The notes beneath the pieces were generated by a model that was given only the letters and a program-made list of their open reading frames with translations, made no database searches and had not been told where the DNA came from. A stretch of DNA of 55,016 nucleotides from an uncultured Lachnospiraceae bacterium (lineage in GTDB: Bacteria; Bacillota; Clostridia; Lachnospirales; Lachnospiraceae): the NCBI GenBank assembly GCA_902792005.1, contig CADAXW010000005.1:1-55016 (forward strand), read 5' to 3'. Positions 42,081 to 54,284 of the stretch are shown here, one piece after another (position 1 is the first letter of the stretch; each line of letters starts with the position of its first letter). The position numbers and the translations under genes are program-made.

Positions 42081-43433
42081 ATGCGTAAATTCAAACGGGT
42101 CTTAACAGCATGCATTCTCGCAAGCGCTTTCGTGATCCCGTCCATTCCCTCCATCGCACCGGATACTTCCGTCGTTTATGCGGACGAGTCCATCGATGAG
42201 ATCAAGGAAAAGAACGCTGAACGCGAAAAGAAAAAGAAAGAAGCCGAGAACAAACTGGCAAATCTGGAGTCCGAAGCGGATGACATCCGCGGCGTCATCT
42301 CCGAGTTAGATGAAGAGATCAATCAGTATCAGGGAACCATTGATGACCTGACAGCAAAAAGAAATGCGCTGCAGGCCAAGGCTTCCATCACAAAGTCAGA
42401 GCTGCAGATCGCGCTCATTGCAAAGGAAAATCAATACGATCGTATGAAGGAGCGTATCGCCTACTCTTACGAAAACGGCGACATCCACATCATGGACGCC
42501 CTCATCGCACTGGATGACTTCTCAAATGTGATCAACCAGTCCGAATACGTAGAGCAGGTTTCCGATTACGACCAGAAGCAGCTCACCGACCTCATCGCCA
42601 TTTCCAAGGAGGTTTCCAAAAAGGAAAAGCAGCTCCAGAAGGAACTGAACGAGGTTGAAAAGGTTAAAGAGGATACAGAAGCTGAGCAGGACGCTCTCAA
42701 GATCATGCAGGAGGGCAAGCGCGACAAGCTGAATGAATACGGCAGTCTCATCTCCGATACCGAAGGCGAGATCAGCGAGTACGATGCGCTGATCGAAGAA
42801 GGAAATGCTGAGATCGAGCGTCTGGAGGAAGAATACCGCCGGAAGCAGGAAGAAGCAAAGCGCCGTGCGGAGGAACGTAGAAAGCAGGCCGAAGAAGAGG
42901 CCCGCCGCAAGCGTGAGCAGGAGCAGGAAAATCGCCAGCAGGAGCAGAATGAAAACGAGAACTCCGGTTCCACGGAGGAGTCAAACAACAACGAGGAAGA
43001 GGAAGAAAAGTACAAAGAACCGGAACCCTCTTACAACGAATCCGGTTTTGTATGGCCGGTACCTGCAAGTCACCACATCACATCCTACTTTGGTAATCGT
43101 ACCGCTCCGGTCGCCGGTGCAACCACTTACCATCAGGCAATTGATATCGGTGTCTCAATCGGTAATTCCGTTGTAGCCATCGCAGATGGCACAGTAATGT
43201 ATACAAGCTACAGCAGTGCCCGCGGCTACTACATCCGCGTGGACCACGGCGGAGGACTCACCTCCCTGTACCAGCACCTTTCCGGTTACGGAAACTACGG
43301 TGCAGGCGACTCCGTATCCGCCGGAGACACCATCGCATATTCCGGAATGACAGGCATCTGTGCCGGCCCCCATCTCCACATCGAGATCTGGGTGAACGGA
43401 ACCCCTGTGAATCCGCTGAACTACATCGGATAA
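42081..43433 (+). CDS. Secreted murein hydrolase, coiled coil + M23 peptidase
   Basis: A 450-residue exported protein. Signal peptide with likely cleavage after Ala34 (VVYA), then a long Glu/Lys/Arg coiled coil (about 35-290, PcsB/EnvC-like), a Glu/Asn-rich linker, and a C-terminal LytM/M23 metallopeptidase. Zinc ligands are intact: HQAIDIG (HxxxD) and HLHIEIW (HxH). The layout is that of EnvC/PcsB division hydrolases, whose coiled coil is usually controlled by FtsEX; here the catalytic site itself is present. AGAGGTG precedes the ATG. Confidence 0.94.
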   Translation: MRKFKRVLTACILASAFVIPSIPSIAPDTSVVYADESIDEIKEKNAEREKKKKEAENKLANLESEADDIRGVISELDEEINQYQGTIDDLTAKRNALQAKASITKSELQIALIAKENQYDRMKERIAYSYENGDIHIMDALIALDDFSNVINQSEYVEQVSDYDQKQLTDLIAISKEVSKKEKQLQKELNEVEKVKEDTEAEQDALKIMQEGKRDKLNEYGSLISDTEGEISEYDALIEEGNAEIERLEEEYRRKQEEAKRRAEERRKQAEEEARRKREQEQENRQQEQNENENSGSTEESNNNEEEEEKYKEPEPSYNESGFVWPVPASHHITSYFGNRTAPVAGATTYHQAIDIGVSIGNSVVAIADGTVMYTSYSSARGYYIRVDHGGGLTSLYQHLSGYGNYGAGDSVSAGDTIAYSGMTGICAGPHLHIEIWVNGTPVNPLNYIG

Positions 43434-43445
43434 AATAACAAAAGA

Positions 43446-43483
43446 AAATGTGACAGCTCGGATCGATTTGGGCTGTCACATTT
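43446..43483. terminator. Bidirectional terminator between convergent genes
   Basis: A perfect 12-bp stem AAATGTGACAGC with GCTGTCACATTT around a 14-base loop, 12 bases after the M23 gene and three bases from the stop of the opposing gene. Confidence 0.82.
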
Positions 43484-43486
43484 CTA

Positions 43487-44125
43487 TTATCTCTGCATCT
43501 GGTTCTTCTGGGTCTCCTCCCACATGCTCCTCATGTATTCCACGTAATTGATGTTTTCCTGATTATATCCCAGTCTTGCATGGGGACAGAACTGCATCAC
43601 CGCCCCGATGGTATCCACCACCATCTGCTCCTGATTTCTCAGGTAGGGGATGGATGTCTTGCCCCGCACCGTTTCAACTGCGATAAAATAGCTGGTCAGG
43701 AAATTCGTGGTGATGGTCTGCTTATACATCAGCAGAACCTCCTGCGTTGCGATGATCGCTGACAGGTCCGACGGCGGTGCGAAAAAGCTGTCCGAAACGA
43801 TAAGGACGTCATTCCGGAACCGGATATTCTCCATGAGCCAGTCCGCTTCCTTCAGGATCACCGGCCGATGCTTCAGGGGCCTGCATTTCATGGGATGCGT
43901 GTACTTCACCGTGAAAATGATGGTGGGGATCAGGATCGGCAGCAGGAAAAACATGGCGATCACTACCAGCACATAATTCTCCACCAGAAACCCGGCCACT
44001 CCCATGCCCAGGATGATGGCCGTCATGATCCAGAACAGGACCACCGCCTTCTTCCATCTCTTCTTAATCTGTGCGATGACGATATCACTGCCCCGCATCC
44101 CCGGAGTAAACTGCACGTTCGCCAT
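43487..44125 (-). CDS. Two-helix membrane protein of unknown function
   Basis: A 212-residue protein not assigned to a family. Two adjacent membrane segments (about residues 27-48 and 50-73) form a hairpin, followed by a soluble domain of mixed strands (RNDVLIVSDSFFAP, SYFIAVETVRGKTSIPY) that resembles the small pleckstrin-like domains attached to such membrane proteins. The ATG lies one base after ridA's stop codon, with GGAGG upstream, so it is coupled to ridA. It ends the four-gene run 45780-43487. Confidence 0.7.
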   Translation of the reverse strand: MANVQFTPGMRGSDIVIAQIKKRWKKAVVLFWIMTAIILGMGVAGFLVENYVLVVIAMFFLLPILIPTIIFTVKYTHPMKCRPLKHRPVILKEADWLMENIRFRNDVLIVSDSFFAPPSDLSAIIATQEVLLMYKQTITTNFLTSYFIAVETVRGKTSIPYLRNQEQMVVDTIGAVMQFCPHARLGYNQENINYVEYMRSMWEETQKNQMQR

Positions 44126-44126
44126 C

Positions 44127-44504
44127 TTACACCTCCGCGATGGCTTCGATCTCGATCAGCACATCCTTAGGCAGGCGCGCAACCTCGACACAGCTTCTTG
44201 CGGGATAGGCATCTGTGAAAAATGTAGCGTAGATCTCATTTACCTTTGCAAAATCATTCATGTCCTTGATGAACACTACAGTCTTTACCACTTTGTCCAG
44301 ACCGGAACCGGATGCCTCCAGGAGAGCCTTCAGGTTCTCGATGGCCCGGGTTGCCTGAACCTCGATGCCGCCTTCCACCAGCGTGTTTGTAGCCGGATCG
44401 ATGGGGATCATTCCCGATGTGAAGATGAGATTCCCGGTCTTCACTGCCTGGGAATAAGGTCCGATGGCTGCAGGTGCCTTGTCTGTTGCTATGATCTGTT
44501 TCAT
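44127..44504 (-). CDS. ridA: RidA family enamine/imine deaminase
   Basis: A 125-residue trimeric enzyme that hydrolyses reactive 2-aminoacrylate-type enamines made by PLP enzymes. Conserved segments: AIGPYSQAVKTGNLIFTSGMIP, the catalytic Arg in YPARSCVEVARLPKDVLIEIEAIA. Length and start are typical. GGAGG precedes the ATG. Confidence 0.96.
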   Translation of the reverse strand: MKQIIATDKAPAAIGPYSQAVKTGNLIFTSGMIPIDPATNTLVEGGIEVQATRAIENLKALLEASGSGLDKVVKTVVFIKDMNDFAKVNEIYATFFTDAYPARSCVEVARLPKDVLIEIEAIAEV

Positions 44505-44568
44505 GATGATTTCCTCCGTTTATATCTTTCAGATTCTTTTTCTTCTATTCTTCTCTTCCCGGCCTTCG

Positions 44569-45399
44569 CTATCTATCTTCCTCCAGGTAGATCCTGCCGT
44601 TCTCGATACGTATCCGCTTTTCTTTGAGAAGCCGTCCCACCGCACGTTTGAATGCGTTTTTGGAAAGCCCGAATTCATCCCGGATCCGTTCCGGATCTGC
44701 CTTGTCATCAAAGGGAAGAACTCCGCCGTAGCTCCGGATCACATCCGCTACCATTTCCGCATCCTCTCCCATCTGCTGGGGGATCGCATCCCGGAGGGAA
44801 AGATCCAGTCTGCCGTCGTCGCGCACATTGATCACACGTGCTTCCACCTTGTCGCCCACTGCGACTCTGTCGTAGAGCTCCGTGCTGTGGATCAGTCCAC
44901 TGTACTTATCCTCTACGGCCACAAATGCGCCGAACCCGGGGCGTACCTGATAGATGCTGCCCTTCACATGCTCGCCCTTCTTGAAACCATGATTCGTCTT
45001 CAGATACTCATAGAGACGCATGGAACAGGCCAGCCGTCCGGTCTTATCTACATACATGCGCACGGGATAGGACTTGCCCTTCTGCACCTTTGTGGTCTGC
45101 TCCTTAAAGGGCAGGAAGAGATCCCGCTCCAGACCACAGTCCAGGAAGGCACCGATCCCGGTGACATCCTTTACCTCAAGGCTGGCGATCTCGCCCACCG
45201 TAAGATAAGGCTTCGTAAGCGTTGCGATCAGGCGGTCATCCGAATCCCGATATACAAAACAAGTCAGCGCATTTCCCACCTTTGCGTCCTTAGGCACCTG
45301 CTTCCGCGGAAGCAGGACGTCCTCTGTCCCATCCGTAAGATATGCGCCGAATTCCTTCATTCGATCGATCTTCAGTTCATTCCATGTTCCGATTTCCAA
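44569..45399 (-). CDS. S1-domain RNA-binding protein, CvfB/YitL family
   Basis: A 276-residue protein with three S1-like OB-folds (for example VTGIGAFLDCGLERDLFLPFKEQ and VRPGFGAFVAVEDKYSGLIHSTEL) and a C-terminal winged helix (FGLSKNAFKRAVGRLLKEKRI). CvfB-type proteins bind RNA and modulate virulence factor expression in staphylococci; the role in clostridia is unknown. The start is TTG at 45399, with AGAGGA seven bases upstream. Confidence 0.93.
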   Translation of the reverse strand: MEIGTWNELKIDRMKEFGAYLTDGTEDVLLPRKQVPKDAKVGNALTCFVYRDSDDRLIATLTKPYLTVGEIASLEVKDVTGIGAFLDCGLERDLFLPFKEQTTKVQKGKSYPVRMYVDKTGRLACSMRLYEYLKTNHGFKKGEHVKGSIYQVRPGFGAFVAVEDKYSGLIHSTELYDRVAVGDKVEARVINVRDDGRLDLSLRDAIPQQMGEDAEMVADVIRSYGGVLPFDDKADPERIRDEFGLSKNAFKRAVGRLLKEKRIRIENGRIYLEEDR

Positions 45400-45444
45400 T
45401 ATTGATTCCTCTGTCTTTCATCTGCCGATGCATTCGCGTCCGCG

Positions 45445-45780
45445 TCACTCCGTCTTTTGCTTAATCTTCAGGATCTTTCTGCGGATGTACTCGGCTTCCT
45501 CCTCCGAAGCAGCCCGGTAGCCAAGCTCCTGCAGATAATGCACCGAGTTCGTAAGGCTTACAACACCCACATCCTTCGCTGCACCCTTGGAAAGACGGAG
45601 GCCTCTGTAAACATCCACGATCACATAGATATCCTTTGTCTTCCGGTCGGTCACGACCTTCTGAACCGTCCAGTCATCGATCGCGTCTCCAACTGCGATC
45701 TCTGATGCCTCGGCTTTTCGTATATAGATATTATCCGTGTCGCAGATCGCCCACGGAACCACATAATAAGTGTCGCTCAT
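45445..45780 (-). CDS. Small soluble protein of unknown function
   Basis: A 111-residue protein, not recognised. It has strands at the N-terminus (YYVVPWAICDTDN, DIYVIVDVYRGLRLS) and a basic helical C-terminus (RRKILKIKQKTE), no signal peptide and no membrane segment. The second of two in-frame ATGs (45780) is best placed for the GGAG ribosome site. It heads the operon with cvfB-like and ridA genes. Confidence 0.7.
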   Translation of the reverse strand: MSDTYYVVPWAICDTDNIYIRKAEASEIAVGDAIDDWTVQKVVTDRKTKDIYVIVDVYRGLRLSKGAAKDVGVVSLTNSVHYLQELGYRAASEEEAEYIRRKILKIKQKTE

Positions 45781-45894
45781 TGTCATTCACTCCTCGGCAA
45801 AACTACGCCCATTATAAAACCACCCCGAGAACAGTGTCAAGACAAAGCCTGCGCCGCCATCCCTTTTCTTTCCCTTTCTATGCCATTCTGTGCC

Positions 45895-48084
45895 TCACGC
45901 CTCCAGCACCACCAGACTGCGGGACTGCAGGTGAAGGGACGAACCCGGTTTCCTGCCTTCGCTCTCACCATGCTCATCGGAGGTGCATGCCACGATCCTC
46001 CAGGTGTGTCCTCCGGGCAGCTCCGGAAGGAAGAATTCCTTTTCCTCCCAGAAGGCATTCACCGCGCAGTAGATGAAGCTATCCTTCTTTAATCCATACT
46101 CCTTCGCCGGCTCGGCATAGAGCAGGCCGAAGCAGAGGAAGGGCTGATCCGGCTGAAAGTCCCAGGGGATCGTTCCGTGGAAGGACATTTCCGGATAACC
46201 TGTGGAGTTCTCGCCCACAAAGAAGTCATTTCTGCGGATCACAGGATGCGCCTTCCGAAGGGCGATCATCTTCTTTACGAATTCAAATGTATCCTCGTTG
46301 TCCTTCATCAGATCCCAGTCCAGCCAGCCCACCTCATTATCCTGGCAGTAGACGTTGTTGTTTCCGAACTGGGTATTCAGGAATTCGTCTCCCGCCAGAA
46401 GCATGGGAACGCCGCGGCTGAGGAGAAGGAGCGCAAAGGCATTCTTCGCCTGCCGCTTTCTCAGATGAAGGATCTCCGGATCATCCGTAGGACCTTCGAC
46501 GCCGCAGTTCCAGCTGCGGTTGTCATTGGTACCGTCCCGGTTATCCTCTCCGTTCATCTCATTATGCTTTTCATTATAGGACACCAGATCATACAGCGTG
46601 AAGCCGTCATGACAGGTGATAAAATTCACAGATGCATCCGAGCCCCGGCGGCCATAGAGATCCGGCGAGCCCTGCATCCGAAGCACCAGCTCCGGTCCGT
46701 CCTCCGCGCCGCTCTTCAGGAAGCCCCGAAGGCAGTCCCGATACCTGCCGTTCCATTCCGCCCAGCGGTTCCTTTCCATCCCGCGCTTCCACTCCGGGAA
46801 CTTTCCAACCTGATACAGGCCGGCAGCATCCCAGGCCTCGGCGATGAGCTTACATTTTCCCAGGATGGGATCCTGTGCCAAATGTTCCAGCAGGGGAGGA
46901 TTCTCCATGGGCTCTCCCTCCGGATCCCGGGACAGGATGGCTGCAAGATCGAAACGGAAGCCATCGATATGATAGTCCGAAACCCAGTACCGAAGACAGT
47001 CCAGGATAAAGCCCCGCACCACCGGATTGTTGCAGTTCATGGTATTCCCGCAGCCGCTGAAGTTGTAATAGGATCCATCCGGCGTCAGCAAATAATAGGT
47101 TTTGTTGTCGATGCCCCGGAAGGATATGCTCCGCCCGTGCTCATCGCCTTCCGCCGTATGATTGAATACCACATCCAGTATCACTTCGATCCCGACCTCA
47201 TGGAGCTCCCGCACCATGTGCTTCATTTCCTCCGCTGCAAGCCCCAGGGGACCTGCCATGGCATATCCTGATTTTGGTGCATAAAAGGCAACGGTGGAAT
47301 ACCCCCAGTAATTCACAAGCCGGTTTCCGTCTACGGTCCGCGGGTTCTCCAGTTCATCAAATTCAAAGACAGGAAGCAGCTCAACGCAGTTCACGCCAAG
47401 CTCCTTCAGATAGGGGATCTTCCTCACAATTCCGCTGAAGGTTCCCTTGTATCTAAGCTCCGTGTCCGGATCCATGGTGAAGCCGCGCACGTGGGCCTCA
47501 TAGATCACCAGATCCTTCATGGGGATCTCCGGACGCCGGTCGCCGTCCCATTCATAATCATCCGGGATCACACGACCGCGAAAGGTGGAAACAAGCTCCG
47601 AGTAATCCTCCTCCGGGTACGTCCCACCGTGCTCCGATTCTGCGCCGCGCTCTTCCGCAACGCCGTTCTCTGCTTCACTCTTTGCGCCATGCTCCCTCGA
47701 ATCCACGCCCCAGACCTCACGCCCCGCAACCAGCTTCGCGTAAGGATCCAGAAGGACTACATTTTTGTCAAAACGATGTCCGCTTTTCGGATTATAGGGG
47801 CCGTCCATCAGATATCCGTATTCCAGGTCCTCGTAGTTCAGATCATAGACCACCATGGAATACACATCCCCCACGCGGAATTCCTCCGGGAACGGGATCA
47901 CGGCATAGGGCTTCTCCGCCCCGCGATGAAACAGCACCAGAGAACAGGCGGTGGCATGCTTCGAAGCAATCGAAAAGTTCACCACCCCGTCCTCGATCAG
48001 GGTAGCGCCATAGGGATACACCCGCCCGCAGCGATATTTGATCCCGTACAGTTCATGTGTCGGATAATCGTCAAGTCGGATCAT
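45895..48084 (-). CDS. glgX: Glycogen debranching enzyme (GlgX/TreX type, GH13)
   Basis: A 729-residue isoamylase-type enzyme that cuts alpha-1,6 branches. An N-terminal CBM48 domain is followed by the GH13 barrel with DVVFNHT, the nucleophile in DGFRFDLAA, the acid/base in LIAEAWDAAG and the stabilising Asp in ITCHDGFTL, then a C-terminal beta domain. An acidic insert (about residues 125-155; REHGAKSEAENG, EERGAESEHGG) is unusual and looks like a recent expansion. AAGGAGG precedes the ATG. It pairs functionally with glgC/glgD. Confidence 0.95.
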   Translation of the reverse strand: MIRLDDYPTHELYGIKYRCGRVYPYGATLIEDGVVNFSIASKHATACSLVLFHRGAEKPYAVIPFPEEFRVGDVYSMVVYDLNYEDLEYGYLMDGPYNPKSGHRFDKNVVLLDPYAKLVAGREVWGVDSREHGAKSEAENGVAEERGAESEHGGTYPEEDYSELVSTFRGRVIPDDYEWDGDRRPEIPMKDLVIYEAHVRGFTMDPDTELRYKGTFSGIVRKIPYLKELGVNCVELLPVFEFDELENPRTVDGNRLVNYWGYSTVAFYAPKSGYAMAGPLGLAAEEMKHMVRELHEVGIEVILDVVFNHTAEGDEHGRSISFRGIDNKTYYLLTPDGSYYNFSGCGNTMNCNNPVVRGFILDCLRYWVSDYHIDGFRFDLAAILSRDPEGEPMENPPLLEHLAQDPILGKCKLIAEAWDAAGLYQVGKFPEWKRGMERNRWAEWNGRYRDCLRGFLKSGAEDGPELVLRMQGSPDLYGRRGSDASVNFITCHDGFTLYDLVSYNEKHNEMNGEDNRDGTNDNRSWNCGVEGPTDDPEILHLRKRQAKNAFALLLLSRGVPMLLAGDEFLNTQFGNNNVYCQDNEVGWLDWDLMKDNEDTFEFVKKMIALRKAHPVIRRNDFFVGENSTGYPEMSFHGTIPWDFQPDQPFLCFGLLYAEPAKEYGLKKDSFIYCAVNAFWEEKEFFLPELPGGHTWRIVACTSDEHGESEGRKPGSSLHLQSRSLVVLEA

Positions 48085-48120
48085 AGAGCCTCCTTACCCG
48101 CGGGAAACATTCAAAGAGTC

Positions 48121-48423
48121 TCATACGTTAAAATCCAGGCAGCTGCGAAGCTTGGTGAAGGGACGTACCTTTCCGTCTGCCACTGCCACATGAGCCGGAT
48201 GAACCGCATAGTTCTTCAGATCCTCTTCCGTCTCAAAGCTGGAATCCAGCATCAGATCTGCATTGGAGCTTGCCAGCCCCTCTGTGATCACCTGGATCTC
48301 CACAATGCCCGGCACCACGCCCTTCAGGCCCTCAAGGCCTTCCTTGATCTCTGCCTTTACCTTCTTCTTCTCTTCGTCACTGAGCTCATCCTTCAGTGTC
48401 CAAAGGATCACATGCTTAACCAT
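48121..48423 (-). CDS. Dabb (stress-responsive alpha/beta-barrel) protein
   Basis: A 100-residue dimeric ferredoxin-like fold protein starting MVKHVILWTLKDELS, with the family ending HPAHVAVADGKVRPFTKLR. Members are found near stress and carbohydrate genes, and most have no assigned reaction. It lies between the HAD phosphatase and glgX genes, 36 bases before glgX. Confidence 0.9.
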   Translation of the reverse strand: MVKHVILWTLKDELSDEEKKKVKAEIKEGLEGLKGVVPGIVEIQVITEGLASSNADLMLDSSFETEEDLKNYAVHPAHVAVADGKVRPFTKLRSCLDFNV

Positions 48424-48453
48424 AGTTTTCCTCCTCCAATCTCTGTCTTCCGT

Positions 48454-52304
<3,851 letters not shown>

Positions 52305-53648
52305 TTATCGCCGGTTGGACTTTCTCCATATCTTCCGTTCCTCCGCCTCCCGGATCAGCTCATCCCGGAAGTCCGGATGCGCGATTCCGATCAGCAGCTC
52401 CGCCCGCTCCCAGGTGGACATTCCCTCCAGATTCACCACGCCGTATTCCGTGGCGATGAAGTACACCTCACTCCGTGGAGAGGTAATGATATCTCCGTCA
52501 AACTGGGGACGGATCCTGGAGTGTACCGTTCCGTCATCCCTGTCATGGTAGGTGGATTTCATACAGATAAATGCCTTCCCGCCACGGGATGCCGATGCTC
52601 CCGCCAGGAAGTCCAGCTGTCCACCGGTACCGCTGATCTGCCGGTTTCCGGCACTCTCCGCAGCCACCTGTCCGTACAGGTCCACGGCCACGCAGCCGTT
52701 AATGGAAACCATGTTGTCCAGCTGCGCGATGGTAAAGGGCCGGTTCACATACTCCAGCGGATAAGCCGCCACACCCGGATTGTCATCCAGCCATTCGTAG
52801 AGCTCCGAAGAACCCACTGCACAGCCGAATACCCCCTTTCCACGGTCGATGCTCTTCCTGCGGTTGGTCAGCTTGCCGGCCCGGTGCAGGGAGAGAAATG
52901 CGTCCGTGCAAAGCTCCGTATGCATGCCCAGATCCTGAATGTCCGTCTTTGCGATGATCTCACCCACCGCATTCGGAATACTTCCGATACCCAGCTGAAG
53001 TGTCGCCCCGTCCACGATGTAGGGGATGATGTGCTCCGCGATCTGCCGGTCTGTCTCCTTTGTCTGGATCGGCAGCAGATCCGTGAAGGGTTCGTGATGC
53101 CCTTCCACGATATAATCAACCTCGGATATATGGATGCACTCGTCATTTCCCCCGTGGATCCTGGGCAGATGCCGGTTCACCTCAACGATGACGATGTCCG
53201 CCTTCCGGCAGATGGGTCCGGCAACCCCCGTATTTACGGAGAAGTTGAAGTAGCCGTGCTTGTCCATGGGACTGACACTGACCATGACTACATTTACCTT
53301 GATAAAATATTCGTAGTAGGCGGCGTTGTTGTGGAACACCATGGGGATGTAGTAGCACAGCCCCCGGTCACAGAGCTTTCGCTCATAGGAGGAACAGTGC
53401 CAGCTATGATAGACAAAATGCTCCTGCGATTCGTCGCACTCCGCCACCTCGATGGGGCCGTCGATCAGGTTCCCGCGGATCTTCACATCCTTCAGTTCAT
53501 CCCGGCGCTTCGCCAGTGCCTGATCCAGCAGAACCGGCTTTCCCAGCGTACTGGTATAGTCCACCCAGTCGCCGTCCTTCACGACAGCAACCGCCTCCTC
53601 CGGTGTGCAAAGCTTCTGTTCATACTCCCCCAGAAAATCAGTCAGCAT
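52305..53648 (-). CDS. Acetyl-CoA hydrolase/transferase family, probable butyryl-CoA:acetate CoA-transferase
   Basis: A 447-residue CoA-transferase. The glutamate that forms the CoA thioester is expected in LGMHTELCTDAF, and the oxyanion/CoA-loop region is GTGGQLDFLAGAS. The family includes butyryl-CoA:acetate and 4-hydroxybutyrate CoA-transferases. In gut Lachnospiraceae the former is the last step of butyrate production, which suits the anaerobic character of the genome. The exact substrate is not settled from sequence. AGGGGG precedes the ATG. Confidence 0.88.
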   Translation of the reverse strand: MLTDFLGEYEQKLCTPEEAVAVVKDGDWVDYTSTLGKPVLLDQALAKRRDELKDVKIRGNLIDGPIEVAECDESQEHFVYHSWHCSSYERKLCDRGLCYYIPMVFHNNAAYYEYFIKVNVVMVSVSPMDKHGYFNFSVNTGVAGPICRKADIVIVEVNRHLPRIHGGNDECIHISEVDYIVEGHHEPFTDLLPIQTKETDRQIAEHIIPYIVDGATLQLGIGSIPNAVGEIIAKTDIQDLGMHTELCTDAFLSLHRAGKLTNRRKSIDRGKGVFGCAVGSSELYEWLDDNPGVAAYPLEYVNRPFTIAQLDNMVSINGCVAVDLYGQVAAESAGNRQISGTGGQLDFLAGASASRGGKAFICMKSTYHDRDDGTVHSRIRPQFDGDIITSPRSEVYFIATEYGVVNLEGMSTWERAELLIGIAHPDFRDELIREAEERKIWRKSNRR

Positions 53649-53672
53649 ATGCTACCCCCTTTTTCAGTCAGC

Positions 53673-54260
53673 CTACTTGATAAAGCTTGTAACCAGGATC
53701 TCGATCCCGATGCCGATCAGGATGATGCCTCCCAGCAGCGTCGCGCCGCGGTTCAGCTTCGTTCCTACCTTGATCCCAAGCACTACGCCCACTCTGCAGA
53801 TCACAAATGTCACAACGCCGATGATGGCCGCTGCCACAAGTGCTGAGATCACGCCGTATTCTGCAATGGTAAATCCCACAGAGAGCGCATCGATGGATGT
53901 GGCGATGGCCTGGATCAGCAATGTCTTTCTTGTCAGTCTTGTCACCTTCCCTGCTTCGGGCTGCGGATCCACGATAACCTCCACGATCATCTTTCCGCCG
54001 ATGAAAAGCAGAAGAAAGAAAGCGACCCACGGGATGAAGGGCTCTGCCTTCGTAAAGAGTGTCAGCATAAAATGTACCGCCACCCAGCCCAGGAACGGCA
54101 TCAAGGCCTGAAAGCCTCCGAAGGCTATGGCCATGCCGTTTTTCTTGTAGGTACTCATGTCCGGCTCGTGAAAGCCATTCACCACCGACACCGAAAAGGC
54201 GTCAACAGCAAGCCCGACCCCAAGCAGGATCGAGTTAAAGATAAAAAGTAACGTTTCCAA
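53673..54260 (-). CDS. mntP: Manganese efflux pump MntP
   Basis: A 195-residue membrane protein with six membrane segments and the two repeated acidic motifs of MntP (GLAVDAFSVSVVNGF and ATSIDALSVGFTIAEYG). It exports Mn2+. The start is TTG at 54260 with GGGAG eight bases upstream. No yybP-ykoY Mn2+ riboswitch is visible in the 24-base gap before it, so it is probably read with the upstream gene. Confidence 0.93.
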   Translation of the reverse strand: METLLFIFNSILLGVGLAVDAFSVSVVNGFHEPDMSTYKKNGMAIAFGGFQALMPFLGWVAVHFMLTLFTKAEPFIPWVAFFLLLFIGGKMIVEVIVDPQPEAGKVTRLTRKTLLIQAIATSIDALSVGFTIAEYGVISALVAAAIIGVVTFVICRVGVVLGIKVGTKLNRGATLLGGIILIGIGIEILVTSFIK

Positions 54261-54284
54261 TTTCCGGTCTCCCTTACTTCTTCG

